Assembly (NCBI GenBank): GCA_963970005.1
Contig: CAXAMN010003825.1
Coordinates: 62,001-126,000, forward strand
Length of the DNA stretch: 64,000 bases
From: Durusdinium trenchii
Taxonomy: Eukaryota; Sar; Dinophyceae; Suessiales; Symbiodiniaceae
Direction of reading: 5' to 3'
A program made the position numbers and the translations under genes. Positions 11,014 to 21,413 of the stretch are shown in pieces. Position 1 is the first letter of the stretch, and each line of letters starts with the position of its first letter. Under the pieces are notes generated by a model that was not told where the DNA came from, did not search any database, and saw only the letters and a list, made by a program, of their open reading frames with translations.

Positions 11014-11772
11014 TTTGAAGGGAACTTAGGGGAGTCAACAAGTAGCATATTGAAGCATGAAGCAATCATTCAACGATACACACGCCTGTAAATCATGTCA
11101 CACCTTTTGGCAGTAGCGGGACTTAGACGTGCACGGGCTGATGTCGAGCTTTCGGTCGATGTTCGGCTGGGTCACAGGATTTTAGGGGCGGCAGAACCTG
11201 CAGCTACTTGGTGTTTCGGTCTACCCAGTGGCTAACTGGTCATTTTTCCTTATTTTCCGAGGCTGCAGCCCCTCATGTGGATGTGTCTCGAAACGAGGGG
11301 ACACCTCCCCAATGATATGTCGTGTGCATATGCAATTTATGTATATAAATATATAATGTATATATATATATATTATAAATATTATACGATATATGCAATA
11401 TTTATATTCTTACAGTTCTTGTCGAATGAACTGTGGACGTTGGACGTTGGTAGGTTGTTCTTCAACAAATTGTGTTTTGTTGATGTTCTGCTCGTTCCTG
11501 ATACAATGCATTGTTTCGATGAACAGTTCTTGGATTCCTGGTTTGCAGGGACTGCAGCGATGGTGCTTCTTGTCGCTGGTTCACAATGGCTGCACACATG
11601 GAGACAAGTCAGGAGGCTGTTTACTAGTCCTTATTCTATTGCAGGATACAGCATAGAGATGATTAGAGCAAGATCAATGTTTCAACATGGATCACTGACG
11701 AACAAGGATTGTACTTGTACTGTCTATGAGTTGTGTTTGCTTTCCTCATTTTTTCACCACTGCAAGCAAGCT
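11014..11772 (+). other. Upstream region of the 580-residue gene
   Basis: Contains an AT-rich low-complexity tract (11340-11400) and a weak 182-codon frame (11275-11823) that includes plausible mini-exon edges, for example TTCTTACAG at about 11416 and GTTG|GTAGGT at about 11451. That frame is not distinguishable from chance by length. Probably promoter, UTR or intron. Confidence 0.35.
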
Positions 11773-11824
11773 CCATATTTTGGCTTGTTATGCCACACAC
11801 TCACCACGGAGTCATCCTTTTGAG

Positions 11825-13567
11825 ATGATGGCTCTCGCTCAGCCTGTGCCCCTGATTGGGTGCCAGCCCCCGCCCATCACAAGCAAGATGGTGAAACTGC
11901 TGGAGGGATTTCTCAAGAAACAAAGGGGTCGCTTCTCTCAGCTTGTGTCAGAGCTCCAATCATCCACAATCGAGAATGCTTTGAGCCAGGAGTATGGGTT
12001 TTCCTTCAACTCCGCTGACAGAACCAGCTTGAGCAGTGAATTCGGAAGGCGTCCTACCGACCAGCTGCTGAATGCAGTGAACGATCTGAAAGCAGGCCGC
12101 CGGGATCCACAAGTCATGGCAGATGCTTTTGCAATGGCTAGTGGGCTGATGGACGCAACAAATCCAATTCAGCAGCAGAAGGGGATTAATGAGCAGGAGT
12201 TCAGCACTGCACAAGCAATCCTGTTGCAACTTGTGTTGCAATTGTCAAGCAGCAATGCTGTGATTCCTGGCACATATTACATAAATGAGCAGAGGGTCAT
12301 CCGTGTGGTTTGGTGGGGTTCGACTCTTCTGGCAATACCAGCATATTTTGGCGAGGCTTTGCAAGTGTCTGAGCCCCGCGAGTACGCAATTTTCCCCATG
12401 CCTGACCCTTGCAAATATCGCAGCACGATCACTGTGACATCAGTCAACACGGGCGTTGGTGGCCAGGAGTTCTTCTGTGAGGGTGCCCACATCATCATCT
12501 CCTGTGTCCATCCACACATTGACATTGCAAGCGCACCAGGCGTTAGGAATTCTGCTCAAAAGGCTGAAGTGCTGCTGAGCTGGTTCATTGCAGCCCCAGG
12601 TTCCGAGGAAATCCAACGGTACCTTGCTGCGGCAGACAGGAAGCAACCTGTCATTTTTCTGCGTCGAAACCTTGGTTTGACACATCCAGCAGCACCATTC
12701 CATGAATCCAGTAGTGTGGTATTCTTGGACTCCAAGGATGATGTAGAGCAGGTGCTCCAGCTTGCAGATCAGGTTCCATGCGGGTTAAGCAGGCACTTCT
12801 TGGACTTCCAAACCGGTATGATTCCTTTCACTTTTCCGCCAGCCATTGACGACTGGGACCAGCGCATGCAAAGCTCGATGATGCAATCTGGCGTTCCCTT
12901 TCGGGATGAGGCAGAGGCAGCCAGCTATTTCTGCCAGAAACTGGAGGATGCTACTTTGGACCTTTCACAGCTCGAGGAGGAAGTTAGGGACCTGTCGGTC
13001 GAGGACGAAGATGAAGTGATGGCCAATGCAAAACGTTTGGCCAGAGAGGCTCTTCTGTGCCTCCAACGGCATCATGTTGCTGTCCGCTGGGTTTCAGAGA
13101 TTCTGGATGATATCATTGAGCTCGCAGCTTACCAAGGTCGAATCAAGCAAGAGCAGGAGCAAGTCAGCAAGAGATGGGAGGCACCGCCCAAACCCCCCAA
13201 GCAGAACCGGCACGCGGCCAAGAGAGAAAGGAACAAGATGAACAAGCAAGGCCAGAACTTGCCCACGGGGGTCAGAGTTCAACCAGTGCAATCACCCTCA
13301 CAGCGGCTTCGGTGTATCCTCAACGACTTCACCAACAAGGTGTTCAAGTATCAGCATTACCGGAAGGCTTTCCATGCGCTCCAATCCACTGGGCTCTTGG
13401 CTCATGTGGGTTGCGAGTCCGTCCATGGCTCACATCATGTGCTCCATGCACACGGAGCAGCGAGCGCAACGGTGGTCATGCCGCATGGGAGTGCTTCGGA
13501 GCATCGTCGGCAACGCTTTACCCGCAGCCTCATGAGCATCGCAGCACAGGCACAAGCTGCTGTTTGA
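11825..13567 (+). CDS. Intronless 580-residue protein with HicA-like C-terminal domain
   Basis: By far the longest gap-free reading frame outside tandem repeats and almost certainly a gene. I start it at the first of two adjacent ATGs (11825, 11828); the frame is open another 33 codons upstream, so a spliced or earlier start is possible. Residues ~1-360 are a mixed alpha/beta region I do not recognise. ~369-415 is acidic and coiled-coil-like; ~449-478 is a basic proline/lysine linker (KRWEAPPKPPKQNRHAAKRE). The last ~90 residues have the layout of the HicA/YcfA double-stranded-RBD-like mRNA interferase: a helix, then G535-S-H-H538, a short hairpin, V-V-M-P-H (550-554) and a basic C-terminal helix. 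H538 or H537 would be the catalytic candidate. The domain call is by eye. A spliced-leader-like core lies 40 bp upstream, suggesting retroposed origin. Confidence 0.85.
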   Translation: MMALAQPVPLIGCQPPPITSKMVKLLEGFLKKQRGRFSQLVSELQSSTIENALSQEYGFSFNSADRTSLSSEFGRRPTDQLLNAVNDLKAGRRDPQVMADAFAMASGLMDATNPIQQQKGINEQEFSTAQAILLQLVLQLSSSNAVIPGTYYINEQRVIRVVWWGSTLLAIPAYFGEALQVSEPREYAIFPMPDPCKYRSTITVTSVNTGVGGQEFFCEGAHIIISCVHPHIDIASAPGVRNSAQKAEVLLSWFIAAPGSEEIQRYLAAADRKQPVIFLRRNLGLTHPAAPFHESSSVVFLDSKDDVEQVLQLADQVPCGLSRHFLDFQTGMIPFTFPPAIDDWDQRMQSSMMQSGVPFRDEAEAASYFCQKLEDATLDLSQLEEEVRDLSVEDEDEVMANAKRLAREALLCLQRHHVAVRWVSEILDDIIELAAYQGRIKQEQEQVSKRWEAPPKPPKQNRHAAKRERNKMNKQGQNLPTGVRVQPVQSPSQRLRCILNDFTNKVFKYQHYRKAFHALQSTGLLAHVGCESVHGSHHVLHAHGAASATVVMPHGSASEHRRQRFTRSLMSIAAQAQAAV

Positions 13568-14335
13568 TGGGGCTGGCCGCAGGCCGTGGAGTGGCTATGA
13601 GCAACGGGTAAAAAGAGAGTCCTCAGATGCGGCTGTGAGTCCCATTTCCTGAACTCTACATGAAGATGTGGTCGTGTTGGCTGCTTGTAGAACATCCTGT
13701 TCGTTGGTTCTACGTCAACATATTTCTGGGATCTCCATGTGGATCGACAGGACCCCAAAGACAAAAAAAAGCCGCAGAATGTGTTGGTCGTGCTTGGCCA
13801 TGGAATCCCTCTGCTGTTTCTTTTCCCTTGTTGGTTCAATGGAATCAATTGATCAAATGAGTAGGGTGCGGTGTCCGCCCCGTGCAATCGCGCTCATCTC
13901 TCCGACTCCAATTGTGCCATGTTCCAGTTCCCGAAAAATCGACATACCTTCTGAGAAGGTGTATGGTTGTTTCAGGTGCTTTTGAGGATATTGAGATAGA
14001 TGATATAAGTTCCTCATAGTGGTTCCACCACCCATCCATCCTGAGGTTCTGCCACTCTTGGACGAGGATGGCGTCGTCGTGGATGCTACGATGCCAGCCT
14101 ACCCCTGGATCGGGCGAGCCATTGCTGCCACTTGAATTAATGCATGGTTTGATTGTTTGGGGCCAGGAAAGTGGTTGATCCATTTGGTTTGATAACTTTC
14201 CTGATGTGCGAACTGGTTATCAAACTGGTGGTTTGCCAACTGGTTTGGGGCCAGTTAGCAATTAATAGTTAGCAAACTGGTTGATCCAAGTGGTTTCGAG
14301 GATACTTTGCGAGTTTCCTTGAGTCGGTTTCCTTG
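13568..14335. other. 3' flank and AACTGGTT-rich repetitive stretch
   Basis: Follows the stop of the 580-residue gene. 14150-14300 repeats AACTGGTT and GTTTGGGGCCA several times in imperfect form. No supported exon. Confidence 0.45.
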
Positions 14336-14738
14336 AGTTGTGTGCGCTGACGCCAAGGGCAGCTACTCAGGTGGAAAGACTGTAAAGATGTCCCATTGTT
14401 TTGTAGATTTTCGTAGTTTTGTAGCACACCTTGCCAAATTCTCTTCAGCTAGACGCAAGGCCGCTAAGGCTAGCAACGCTGTAGCAACATGTAGAAACAC
14501 AATCTATACACCAAGAGACTCCACATCTAGCACAGTTGTTTGCCACTTTGGACCAGTTAGAGGCCTCCGGTCTCATTCGATCCATGTATGAAAAAGAGGT
14601 TTCCAGCACCATCCAATGAATGAAACTCTACCGACTTAAGCTGTAAAGGTATAGGCAAGTGCCCCAAGAGTCCCTCCACTCCATAAGAACCAATTCTTAC
14701 TTCTTAGAGAGGGAGAAGGAGTCACTTCACCGCCTCAG

Positions 14739-14864
14739 GCCACGGGCACTAGTGACGGAGCCTTTACCGGTTTCTTGCTGGTGGGGCCTGGAGGCCAAGG
14801 ACGGCGATTCGGGATGACGGGAGGGAGTTTTTTTAGCCTCCCCAAGTTAATTGACGTTAATTGA
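14739..14864 (+). CDS. Candidate terminal exon (42 codons with stop)
   Basis: Acceptor GTCACTTCACCGCCTCAG, phase 0. Frame reads ATGTSDGAFTGFLLVGPGGQ, is glycine-rich, and ends SLPKLIDVN before TGA. The end of the frame is encoded by GTTAATTGACGTTAATTGA, one of three related AT dyads in the window. Confidence 0.48.
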   Translation, partial: ATGTSDGAFTGFLLVGPGGQGRRFGMTGGSFFSLPKLIDVN

Positions 14865-14975
14865 GTTGCATTTGAAGTGGGATGTGTTTTTTGTCTTTCC
14901 CGGGGTATTTGACCTTGCTTGCTTGCCCCAAGGTGCAGTTGACAGCGTGCCACTACGCAAAAACTAGAACTATAG

Positions 14976-15294
14976 GATGAACTAGGCACAGAAGTAGAAG
15001 TTGCGAGCTTCTACGGAAACATCATTGTGCCCTCCACTCGACGTGAAATGCAAGGATTGAAAGTCACGTTTAAAAGCAAAACAACGACAAGCCCTTGTGC
15101 TTTTGTCGCTCGCTTGATCGCAAACCCATCCACAGCGGCTCGGCCGCTCCTTCGCCGCCTTCTCGACCAACGGCCGAGGCAAGTGCCCTTCACCGTGGTT
15201 CCATCCTTGCAGACTCCTGGGGCAGAGCCACTCGCCGGTGCAGCACGGTTAAACCACCGATGCAGCGGGGGGAGCGAAAGCTCAACGGCATCGG
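14976..15294 (+). CDS. Candidate exon, about 106 codons
   Basis: Continuous frame after ACTATAG: DELGTEVEVASFYGNIIVPS, then a basic stretch and LLRRLLDQRPRQVPFTVVPS. Donor-like GGG|GTGATC overlaps the TGA that would otherwise close it. The first half has the more convincing composition; overlapping frames in the GC-rich second half are also open. Confidence 0.45.
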
Positions 15295-15679
15295 GGTGAT
15301 CGGCATCGATCAGCTGGCGCGCTAGTTCTCAGGCGTGCGGTCTTTGCATCGGTGGAAATAAGGGGGAATCCCAGAAGGAAACCCGGAACTCGCCAGAAAA
15401 AGGAACACCCAAGTTTCGTCAGTGTTGCGGCTTCGAAGCCACATGGGAAGAGAAATGATAGAGAATAGCAACATGCAACGACACGGCATGATGACAGTTT
15501 CAGATAGTGAGTTCGGATGGATTCACCCATAAACCATGAACAGATCAAATCAGCCTAAATCAAACCCTTTTCAGGTAACTGAAGGCACTGTAAAGGTTGA
15601 AATCCTATTTGTTTTCCTGGCACCCATCACTATGTTTGGACGATCCGATCCATTCCCACCGCCTTTTCTGAGGATCAAG

Positions 15680-15763
15680 CTCACGATCAACTTCGGCGTC
15701 GCTGATGGGGTTGAAGCGCAGGAAAGCGTGCGCATGGAGGCGTGGCTCTCACAGGGGACTCGG
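15680..15763 (+). CDS. Candidate internal exon (28 codons, phase 0/0)
   Basis: Acceptor GAGGATCAAG and donor CTCGG|GTTGGC. Frame LTINFGVADGVEAQESVRME then AWLSQGTR, G/C-rich third positions. Downstream to 15934 two frames stay open with plausible peptides, so the exon may extend or another may lie nearby. Confidence 0.45.
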
Positions 15764-16191
15764 GTTGGCAGACCAAGGGGCTCGGAGCAGAGGTGTTTGG
15801 GGTGGTCAGGTCATTTGGTACAACATGGTACAACCTTCAGTTCAAAAAACGTGTTGGGAAGACAGACGGTTTTTTGCACCCCTTGGGCATTTGCAGGATG
15901 CGCTTGCACGGTGCGAATCCTTTCAAGGAAGTAGGAGACCAGCTTTCTGGGTATTCACAGGGCGTGGATCAATATACATGCATGCGTTGATGGATCCTAT
16001 GCTGACCCATTGCCGACGTCCTGGCAAGAACATGCGGCATTTTAGACGAAACAACGACAAGATTGCAGATTTACTGTAGGCACTATCTCTGCAGATGCTG
16101 GTCATGTTTCCATTTTGTCCTCCTATTGGATGCACTTTGGGGCGGCCTTCCAAGCACTCCTATTGCAGCTCCTCCTCGTTTTATTCGCCAG

Positions 16192-16272
16192 GTCTTAGCA
16201 CCCGAGGGCTTCGTCTTTGCGGTGCCTTGGAATCAAGGATGCGACGGGGCGAACGGAGGACGAATCCTGTGA
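16192..16272 (+). CDS. Candidate terminal exon
   Basis: Good acceptor (CTCCTCCTCGTTTTATTCGCCAG), phase 0. Frame VLAPEGFVFAVPWNQGCDGA to a TGA at 16270. The NQGCDG..GG run faintly recalls papain-family sequences, but nothing else supports that. Confidence 0.35.
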   Translation, partial: VLAPEGFVFAVPWNQGCDGANGGRIL

Positions 16273-16282
16273 TGACTTCACC

Positions 16283-16406
16283 AGTTGGGTGTGTATTTTG
16301 ATAGGGAGACACCCTGGCCCTGGCTGGGTAGACTGGTCTATTTCCCATCATTTCCCCGTCTTCCAGGGGGTCTTTGGGAGGTCTCCCTATTTTGATACAC
16401 ACCAAC
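16283..16406. mobile_element. Small inverted-repeat element (MITE-like), copy A
   Basis: Left end AGTTGGGTGTGTATTTTGAT and right end GTCTCCCTATTTTGATACAC form imperfect terminal inverted repeats of about 28 bp. A shorter relative lies in reverse orientation at 52934-53011. 124 bp, no coding capacity. Confidence 0.6.
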
Positions 16407-17321
16407 TTGTGGCTTTACGCTGACTGGAGCGTCACAGCATAGAAACCCGGAATGATCCACAGGGTCATGGATGGACTATACACTGAAAATGAAATGGCAT
16501 TTGGCAGTGCTTGGATGGTATGGGAACTTTAGAAGCTATAGGTTGTGTCCAGCATCAAGCCTTTTCGGACAGGTGACAGGAATGCAGCATCGATGAGAGT
16601 CAGAAGCTAAAGCATGCTGACTCCATTTGAAGCCCATCTCAGTTCATTTTGGCACGTGACATGCAGTCAAACAACAACTGTTGATATCTAGAATCTGAAT
16701 ATGCCTGAATGATATTTGGAGCGGATGACCAGCAAGGTTAGTTGTAGGACATGACTATGTACAAAACAAGAGCCTTGTGAAAGATCAAAAAGTCTATTTT
16801 GTTCCCCCTTTGAATGGTCCAGGTCAGGTAAGGTACACATAAAAAAAAAAAAAACGCCTACACGATCGTCCCTTCCGTTCGTGTTCGGTCGATTGGCTCG
16901 CCTTTTTTTGTCAAACACCGAGGACTCCTGCCGCTATGGTGGTAGCCCCATATTCTCGAAGTGCACAGGCTTTCAGAACCAGGCACGGGACGATGTACTG
17001 CAGCGTTTGGCAGTGGTCAAACTTGGACCCCCAAAACCATCTCAAAACGATTCTAGGATCAATTGAATTTCTTGGAAATCCATTGTTTTGCAGGCAACAC
17101 GTTTTTGGGGTATTTGGACTCACGGCCCATTCGACACGGCTATGTTTTCTTGGATGGTTTAAGCAACTGTAGATTTGACATGATTTGAACATATTGAGAT
17201 AATGTTGGATGCTTGCTTTGGATGTAATGGAGTTCTTCCCTGTGTCCTTTTTGGGAGCCTGCATGCAATTGCTCCCTCCTTGTCCTTTGGCCTGTTGACA
17301 CTTTCACTTGCCTTTGGTCAG
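16407..17321. other. Mostly non-coding, with a poly(A) tract
   Basis: 14 A residues at 16841-16854. No convincing exon. Confidence 0.4.
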
Positions 17322-17418
17322 CTCGGACACACGACGGTCCTGGGGCCTGGGATCTCACCCTTCAGGGGCCGCCGATCCAGCGGCGAAATAAGGGGTTCAT
17401 GCGAGCGACGTCACAGGG
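17322..17418 (+). CDS. Candidate exon, unknown protein
   Basis: Acceptor TTGCCTTTGGTCAG. Frame LGHTTVLGPGISPFRGRRSS then GEIRGSCERRHRG; possible donor at GG|GTCAGG. The same frame stays open from 17202 to 17540, with a hydrophobic stretch before the acceptor, so the boundaries could be wider. Confidence 0.38.
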
Positions 17419-18098
17419 GTCAGGCGAGTCACAAGGACAGCTGGGATGTGTTTCTTCATTGGAGCAGCCCGATATTAAAGGATGCCACTGGTGAGTCACC
17501 AATTCAACTCATCTGGGAAGGAGAGTCATGTGGGATCCAATAGGTACCACCCAAATCAAAGGTGGAGCTAGACATTCAAAGTTCATACACTTTCAAGCAT
17601 CGTTGGGACTCGGGACTGCCATGTTTCAGGCGACCTTGGTGACAGCCAGACCTAGGCACGGCATTTGGACATGCCAGGAGTGTGATTGAGCAAAAGCTGA
17701 GGGGGGCATCCATGACGTACTTGTTTGTTGATGTTTTGTATTTGGGCTTCAAGGCAGAGTAGTGAGCTATATTATATATCTATAAATATGCAATTCAATT
17801 TGTATCATTAAGCATATTGATTGGATTGCCCCTTGTTTGTGATCTGGCAGTGTGTGGCTGCTCATGAAGACTCCGAGCACCTCGTTCCAGTTTGCACATG
17901 GTTGCAGTGGGCCAAGTGCAAGGTTACTGTAGCTCAGGCTTCTCAAAGAAGACATCGACAAGGATCATGGGATCATGAATCATGACACAAAGCTGAAGTT
18001 CAAGGCCGAGTCATGTATTTGGAAGACCGAAAGTGGCTGTGTTCCACCAGCCTCACCCAACACATCTGAAGACGACATCTCCCCTCTTCCATGTCCAG

Positions 18099-18247
18099 GC
18101 TAAGAGGCTCCGACATCACGGTGGACTTAAGGGTGCGCAACCCGGGTTTGACACCGACCCCCAACTACTTCTACGTCTCCCTCTTCCAAGATGTCCGGGC
18201 GCCTGGGGTGGGGAAGCGGTCCGCAGCTTGGTTTCCGAGTACGGCGG
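18099..18247 (+). CDS. Candidate internal exon, about 49 codons
   Basis: Excellent acceptor (CATCTCCCCTCTTCCATGTCCAG). Frame LRGSDITVDLRVRNPGLTPT then PNYFYVSLFQDVRAPGVGKR, alternating hydrophobic residues suggest beta strands. Donor GGCGG|GTGTGG. Other frames are less biased. No family recognised. Confidence 0.5.
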
Positions 18248-18399
18248 GTGTGGAAAGTGCGAGCTGTGTAGGGACTGAAGTGACAGTTGATATATCCCAA
18301 TATATCCCAATGTACACATCGCAAAGCAACCACTTTAGTATCATGTCATTTCGGTCCTATTCCACAATGTAGCTTGACCGGCCACCGGCCACCGTCTGG

Positions 18400-18525
18400 T
18401 GCCATGGCCCAGCGCCATGGGACACCAAATCACTGGCACCGTGGCACTGTCCTGCCGTCCGCGGATCTCCGTGGATCTCCGGTTCCCTGAAGAGTTTGGA
18501 GGAAGAGATGTCGTCGCTCGGGAGA
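18400..18525 (+). CDS. Candidate exon downstream of 18099-18247
   Basis: Open plus frame ITGTVALSCRPRISVDLRFP then EEFGGRDVVAREK; possible donor AGAAGG|GTGTCC. Left edge unclear. Could belong to the same gene as the preceding exon. Confidence 0.32.
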
Positions 18526-18904
18526 AGGGTGTCCTACTAGCAAGGAGGTGTTGGTTGGTATGTTGGTGTTTGTTCTTTTTCTTTTGCTTTTTGTAAGGAG
18601 AGCTTTGGAGCGTTGGTTTGGATTACATGTTGTTTCTATATGATCAATATGTTTGGATAAAGGGCTGCAAGATGCACTTGCACAAAAGGCAGCAGGGATC
18701 GGGGATGAGTCCAAACCTTTTTGCACTTGCCCCAATCGGTTGAAAAGGGGAGTCCCATTCTAATGCGTGATCAACTCTCCCAACGAGTGCCATGCTTCTC
18801 TACTTGAGACTACTTGAGAAGCGGCTAAACGTGTTTGCTATTCTATTTTAGCTATTATAGTGACTGTACTTGTAGTGAGCATTCCATTTTTAGAAACGGT
18901 CCTG

Positions 18905-18923
18905 TCTCTCTCTCTCTCTCTCT
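18905..18923. repeat. CT microsatellite
   Basis: About nine TC dinucleotides, continuing into TTTGTCTCTCGTTTGTTCGG immediately before a candidate splice acceptor at 18947. Confidence 0.9.
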
Positions 18924-18947
18924 TTGTCTCTCGTTTGTTCGGTCAAG

Positions 18948-19238
18948 GAAGAGACTCAGTACGTGCGCTGGTCACAGGTGGGGTCGAAAGGGAGTCATTC
19001 GGTCATGCTTCGGGAGTCAAGCCGACATGTTTCACTCAGGAAGTTACTTACTAAGTACGTGTTCATGACCGACAGGCTTAGTACGTTTGGGGCATGCCGG
19101 GCACACCCCACTCTCGGTCCAACGGAGTGGTCCCAGCGGTCCAGATGTTCCATGAACACACCAATGAGGGTCCGTCAGCCTTTGACCGACTCTGATCCTT
19201 TTTTGTTTGAATTAAGCTTAGGGTTGTTTGCTTTGTAA
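18948..19238 (+). CDS. Candidate exon behind a CT-microsatellite pyrimidine tract
   Basis: After GGTCAAG the frame reads EETQYVRWSQVGSKGSHSVM then LRESSRHVSLRK and stays open to TAA at 19236. A GTTACT donor is possible near 19041. Between 19080 and 19195 another frame (YVWGMPGTPHSRSNGVVPAV) is equally good, so a second exon may lie there. Confidence 0.4.
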   Translation, partial: EETQYVRWSQVGSKGSHSVMLRESSRHVSLRKLLTKYVFMTDRLSTFGACRAHPTLGPTEWSQRSRCSMNTPMRVRQPLTDSDPFLFELSLGLFAL

Positions 19239-20044
19239 CAGTATCACCTGTTGACCGTCACTGGTTGATGAACGACGAGCATCCACTTTGAACGTTGAAC
19301 GGTGGTTCGTGAAGATGTGTTTTTTCGGTCCGAAAAGAGCTAGCAGATGAGGTAGTGGGGTATAGAAAGTCGCGTCTATGACATATAAATCGGACAAAGT
19401 TTGCTCATACTTCATGTTCAGCCGACTAAACAGACAAAGTAGACGATTTACATCGTTTTACTATTACAGCTCAATAGTTGACCTGTGCTAGAGCTCAATC
19501 TTTGAAGTTGATTTCTCAAGTTTACAACGCAGCAGAATGGAATGAATAGCACTGGTTTTCCAACAACCTGGGGATTCAACAACCTCACGTCCCTTCTGCC
19601 GCGTGAGCCAGCCAGAGATTGGGGTCCAAACCGGCCATGGTGGGCAGGCAACCAGTCCAGTTCCTTTTGTGCAGGTACAAGGGGGGTTCTAGATTTACAT
19701 GCACTGGGTGCATTGCTGCATCTCCTGCTTGGACGTGGCCGAAAGCATCGCACGCTCGCACGTGGCTTTCATTGCCGCACTTTTCTCCATGCAGCACAGC
19801 ACAGGGTTTGACACGAACCCTTTGAAATGATGGAATATGACCTCCCAATGATCCTATGGACCCCAACTGCCAACTGGTGGTTGTGAGAGAAGCTGGAGAA
19901 GCCTGGACATGCCTGGACTATAAATATGCTATATTATATATATATAATAAACTATGTAAGAATACACAGGTGTACTCCCACCCACTCTGGTCCCTATTTT
20001 TGTTCCTGCTGGTTCAACCTGCCTGGGACCCTGCAACCTTGCAG
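19239..20044. other. Weakly supported region
   Basis: A minus-strand frame at 19585-19866 (VKPCAVLHGEKCGNESHVRA) and two plus frames overlap; I cannot choose. TA repeats near 19930-19945. Confidence 0.3.
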
Positions 20045-20134
20045 TACCTGAGCTACGAGATCATGGGTGCACGCCTCAGAGATGCGGTGGCTCTATGCTC
20101 CCGATGGCCGAAGAACGTCACGAGAGGGGCGTGA
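20045..20134 (+). CDS. Candidate terminal exon
   Basis: Acceptor ACCCTGCAACCTTGCAG, phase 0. Frame YLSYEIMGARLRDAVALCSR then WPKNVTRGA and TGA. Helical, basic end. Confidence 0.4.
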   Translation, partial: YLSYEIMGARLRDAVALCSRWPKNVTRGA

Positions 20135-20513
20135 AGGGATCCAGTCAGACCAAGCTGAGAACATCCTACCCAGTCAGTGGATCACCTGGACAAACATCCC
20201 AGTCAGCATCCTTGAAGTTTTTTTGGGGGGAAATGGTTTCCGTGCAAAATAAGAACAGCTGGAACAGATTAACATGTTTTTCCAGTTAAACTGAGGGAGT
20301 CAGATTTCAAAATTTGGGCATAACTCATAACTCCTGTATTGTGAACACATATGGTGGATGTTCACAAACAACAGTGACCATCGTGTCTCCTGACGTCAAA
20401 AAACTTCCTGCTTTCGCTTGAACCGACATCAAGACACCATTTGCATGTCGAGGCATGGGAGTCGTCTACAAAGGCAACAATCAGCTGGGAGAGGCTCGGG
20501 GAACGTCACCCTC

Positions 20514-20551
20514 AGCAGCTAGCTGCTACTGTCGACCTGGACGAGGTCGAC
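20514..20551. repeat. Two adjacent perfect stem-loops
   Basis: AGCAGCTAGCTGCT is a 14-bp palindrome (20514-20527). Three bases later GTCGACCT and AGGTCGAC pair around GGACG (20531-20551). Confidence 0.85.
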
Positions 20552-20760
20552 CTGTAATTACCAGCTTTTGGAGGGCGTCGAAACATGTATATAGAGAGAA
20601 CCATGCTAGGACAAACGATCCATGAGTTGGTCACTTGTTTTCTCTACGGTTCTACTTGAATTGAACAAGGGACTTTGCACAGCCAGGTCATGTTGTTGTA
20701 GTTTTAGTATCCTCTCCCTTCCTTTTTGAAACAGAAACTTGTACCTCCTCCCCACGCCAG

Positions 20761-20910
20761 CCTGCGAGCGGCTACTTCACCTTCACTCCAGTGCGGCCCT
20801 CGCCTGCAGCTGTGGTGTACATCGTGGCCCTTGGCGTGTTTGGTCGTGAGACGTGGGCGTCGGCTGTCCGTCAGACCATCAGGAGCGGGCCTTTGATTGA
20901 CAAAGCTTGA
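20761..20910 (+). CDS. Candidate terminal exon (50 codons with stop)
   Basis: Strong acceptor CTTGTACCTCCTCCCCACGCCAG, phase 0. Frame PASGYFTFTPVRPSPAAVVY then IVALGVFGRETWASAVRQTI and LIDKA before TGA. A short hydrophobic stretch (VVYIVALGVF) could be membrane-embedded or a beta core. It has no internal ATG and is easily missed by start-codon-based ORF calling. Confidence 0.52.
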   Translation, partial: PASGYFTFTPVRPSPAAVVYIVALGVFGRETWASAVRQTIRSGPLIDKA

Positions 20911-21070
20911 AATCATTCTGATAATGATATTCCTGATGTACATCACTCAATTAGAATCACATGGTTCATGCTCCAATGTGCTCCAATATTCCAAAACACG
21001 GAACAAGAATCAAACATCATTTGTAACAAACAACAAGAACTGCTAAGAATCATAAGAATCCTATGTCTAG

Positions 21071-21222
21071 GACTGCCCGATTTTGAGAAAACCTTCCTGA
21101 ACCCTGCGGCCCTCCGAGGGTCGTCGTTGTTCTCGGTCGCCCGACCCTGCCAGGTGGTCACACCGCCACCAGACGCTGGCTTCCGGGTGTTATGTGCCCT
21201 GGGGCGAGTCTCAGAGACCTGA
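21071..21222 (+). CDS. Candidate terminal exon
   Basis: After CCTATGTCTAG, in phase 2, the frame reads LPDFEKTFLNPAALRGSSLF then SVARPCQVVTPPPDAGFRVL and ends VSET before TGA. G/C-rich third positions in the second half. Acceptor tract is weak. Confidence 0.42.
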
Positions 21223-21413
21223 AACCAATTCTCAGGCCATGGGACTGGAATATATGCCTAATTACATTGGTTTCGGGTCAACCACCCCAATGTATACCTA
21301 GATACTTGATGATATTCCATACATGGAGTGTCTAGGATGTATTACACCCCCTGAAAGAATCAAGTGGAAATTTTCCCATTTGGTATTCGGACAATGGTCT
21401 ACTGGAACTGAGC

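Noticed and set aside
11014-11824. Separate 182-codon gene upstream of the 580-residue gene
   Set aside because: Length is within chance expectation, composition is mixed, and part is AT low-complexity sequence.
16192-16272. Papain-type cysteine protease fragment
   Set aside because: Only a loose NQGCDG..GG resemblance; no catalytic Cys/His/Asn context is visible.
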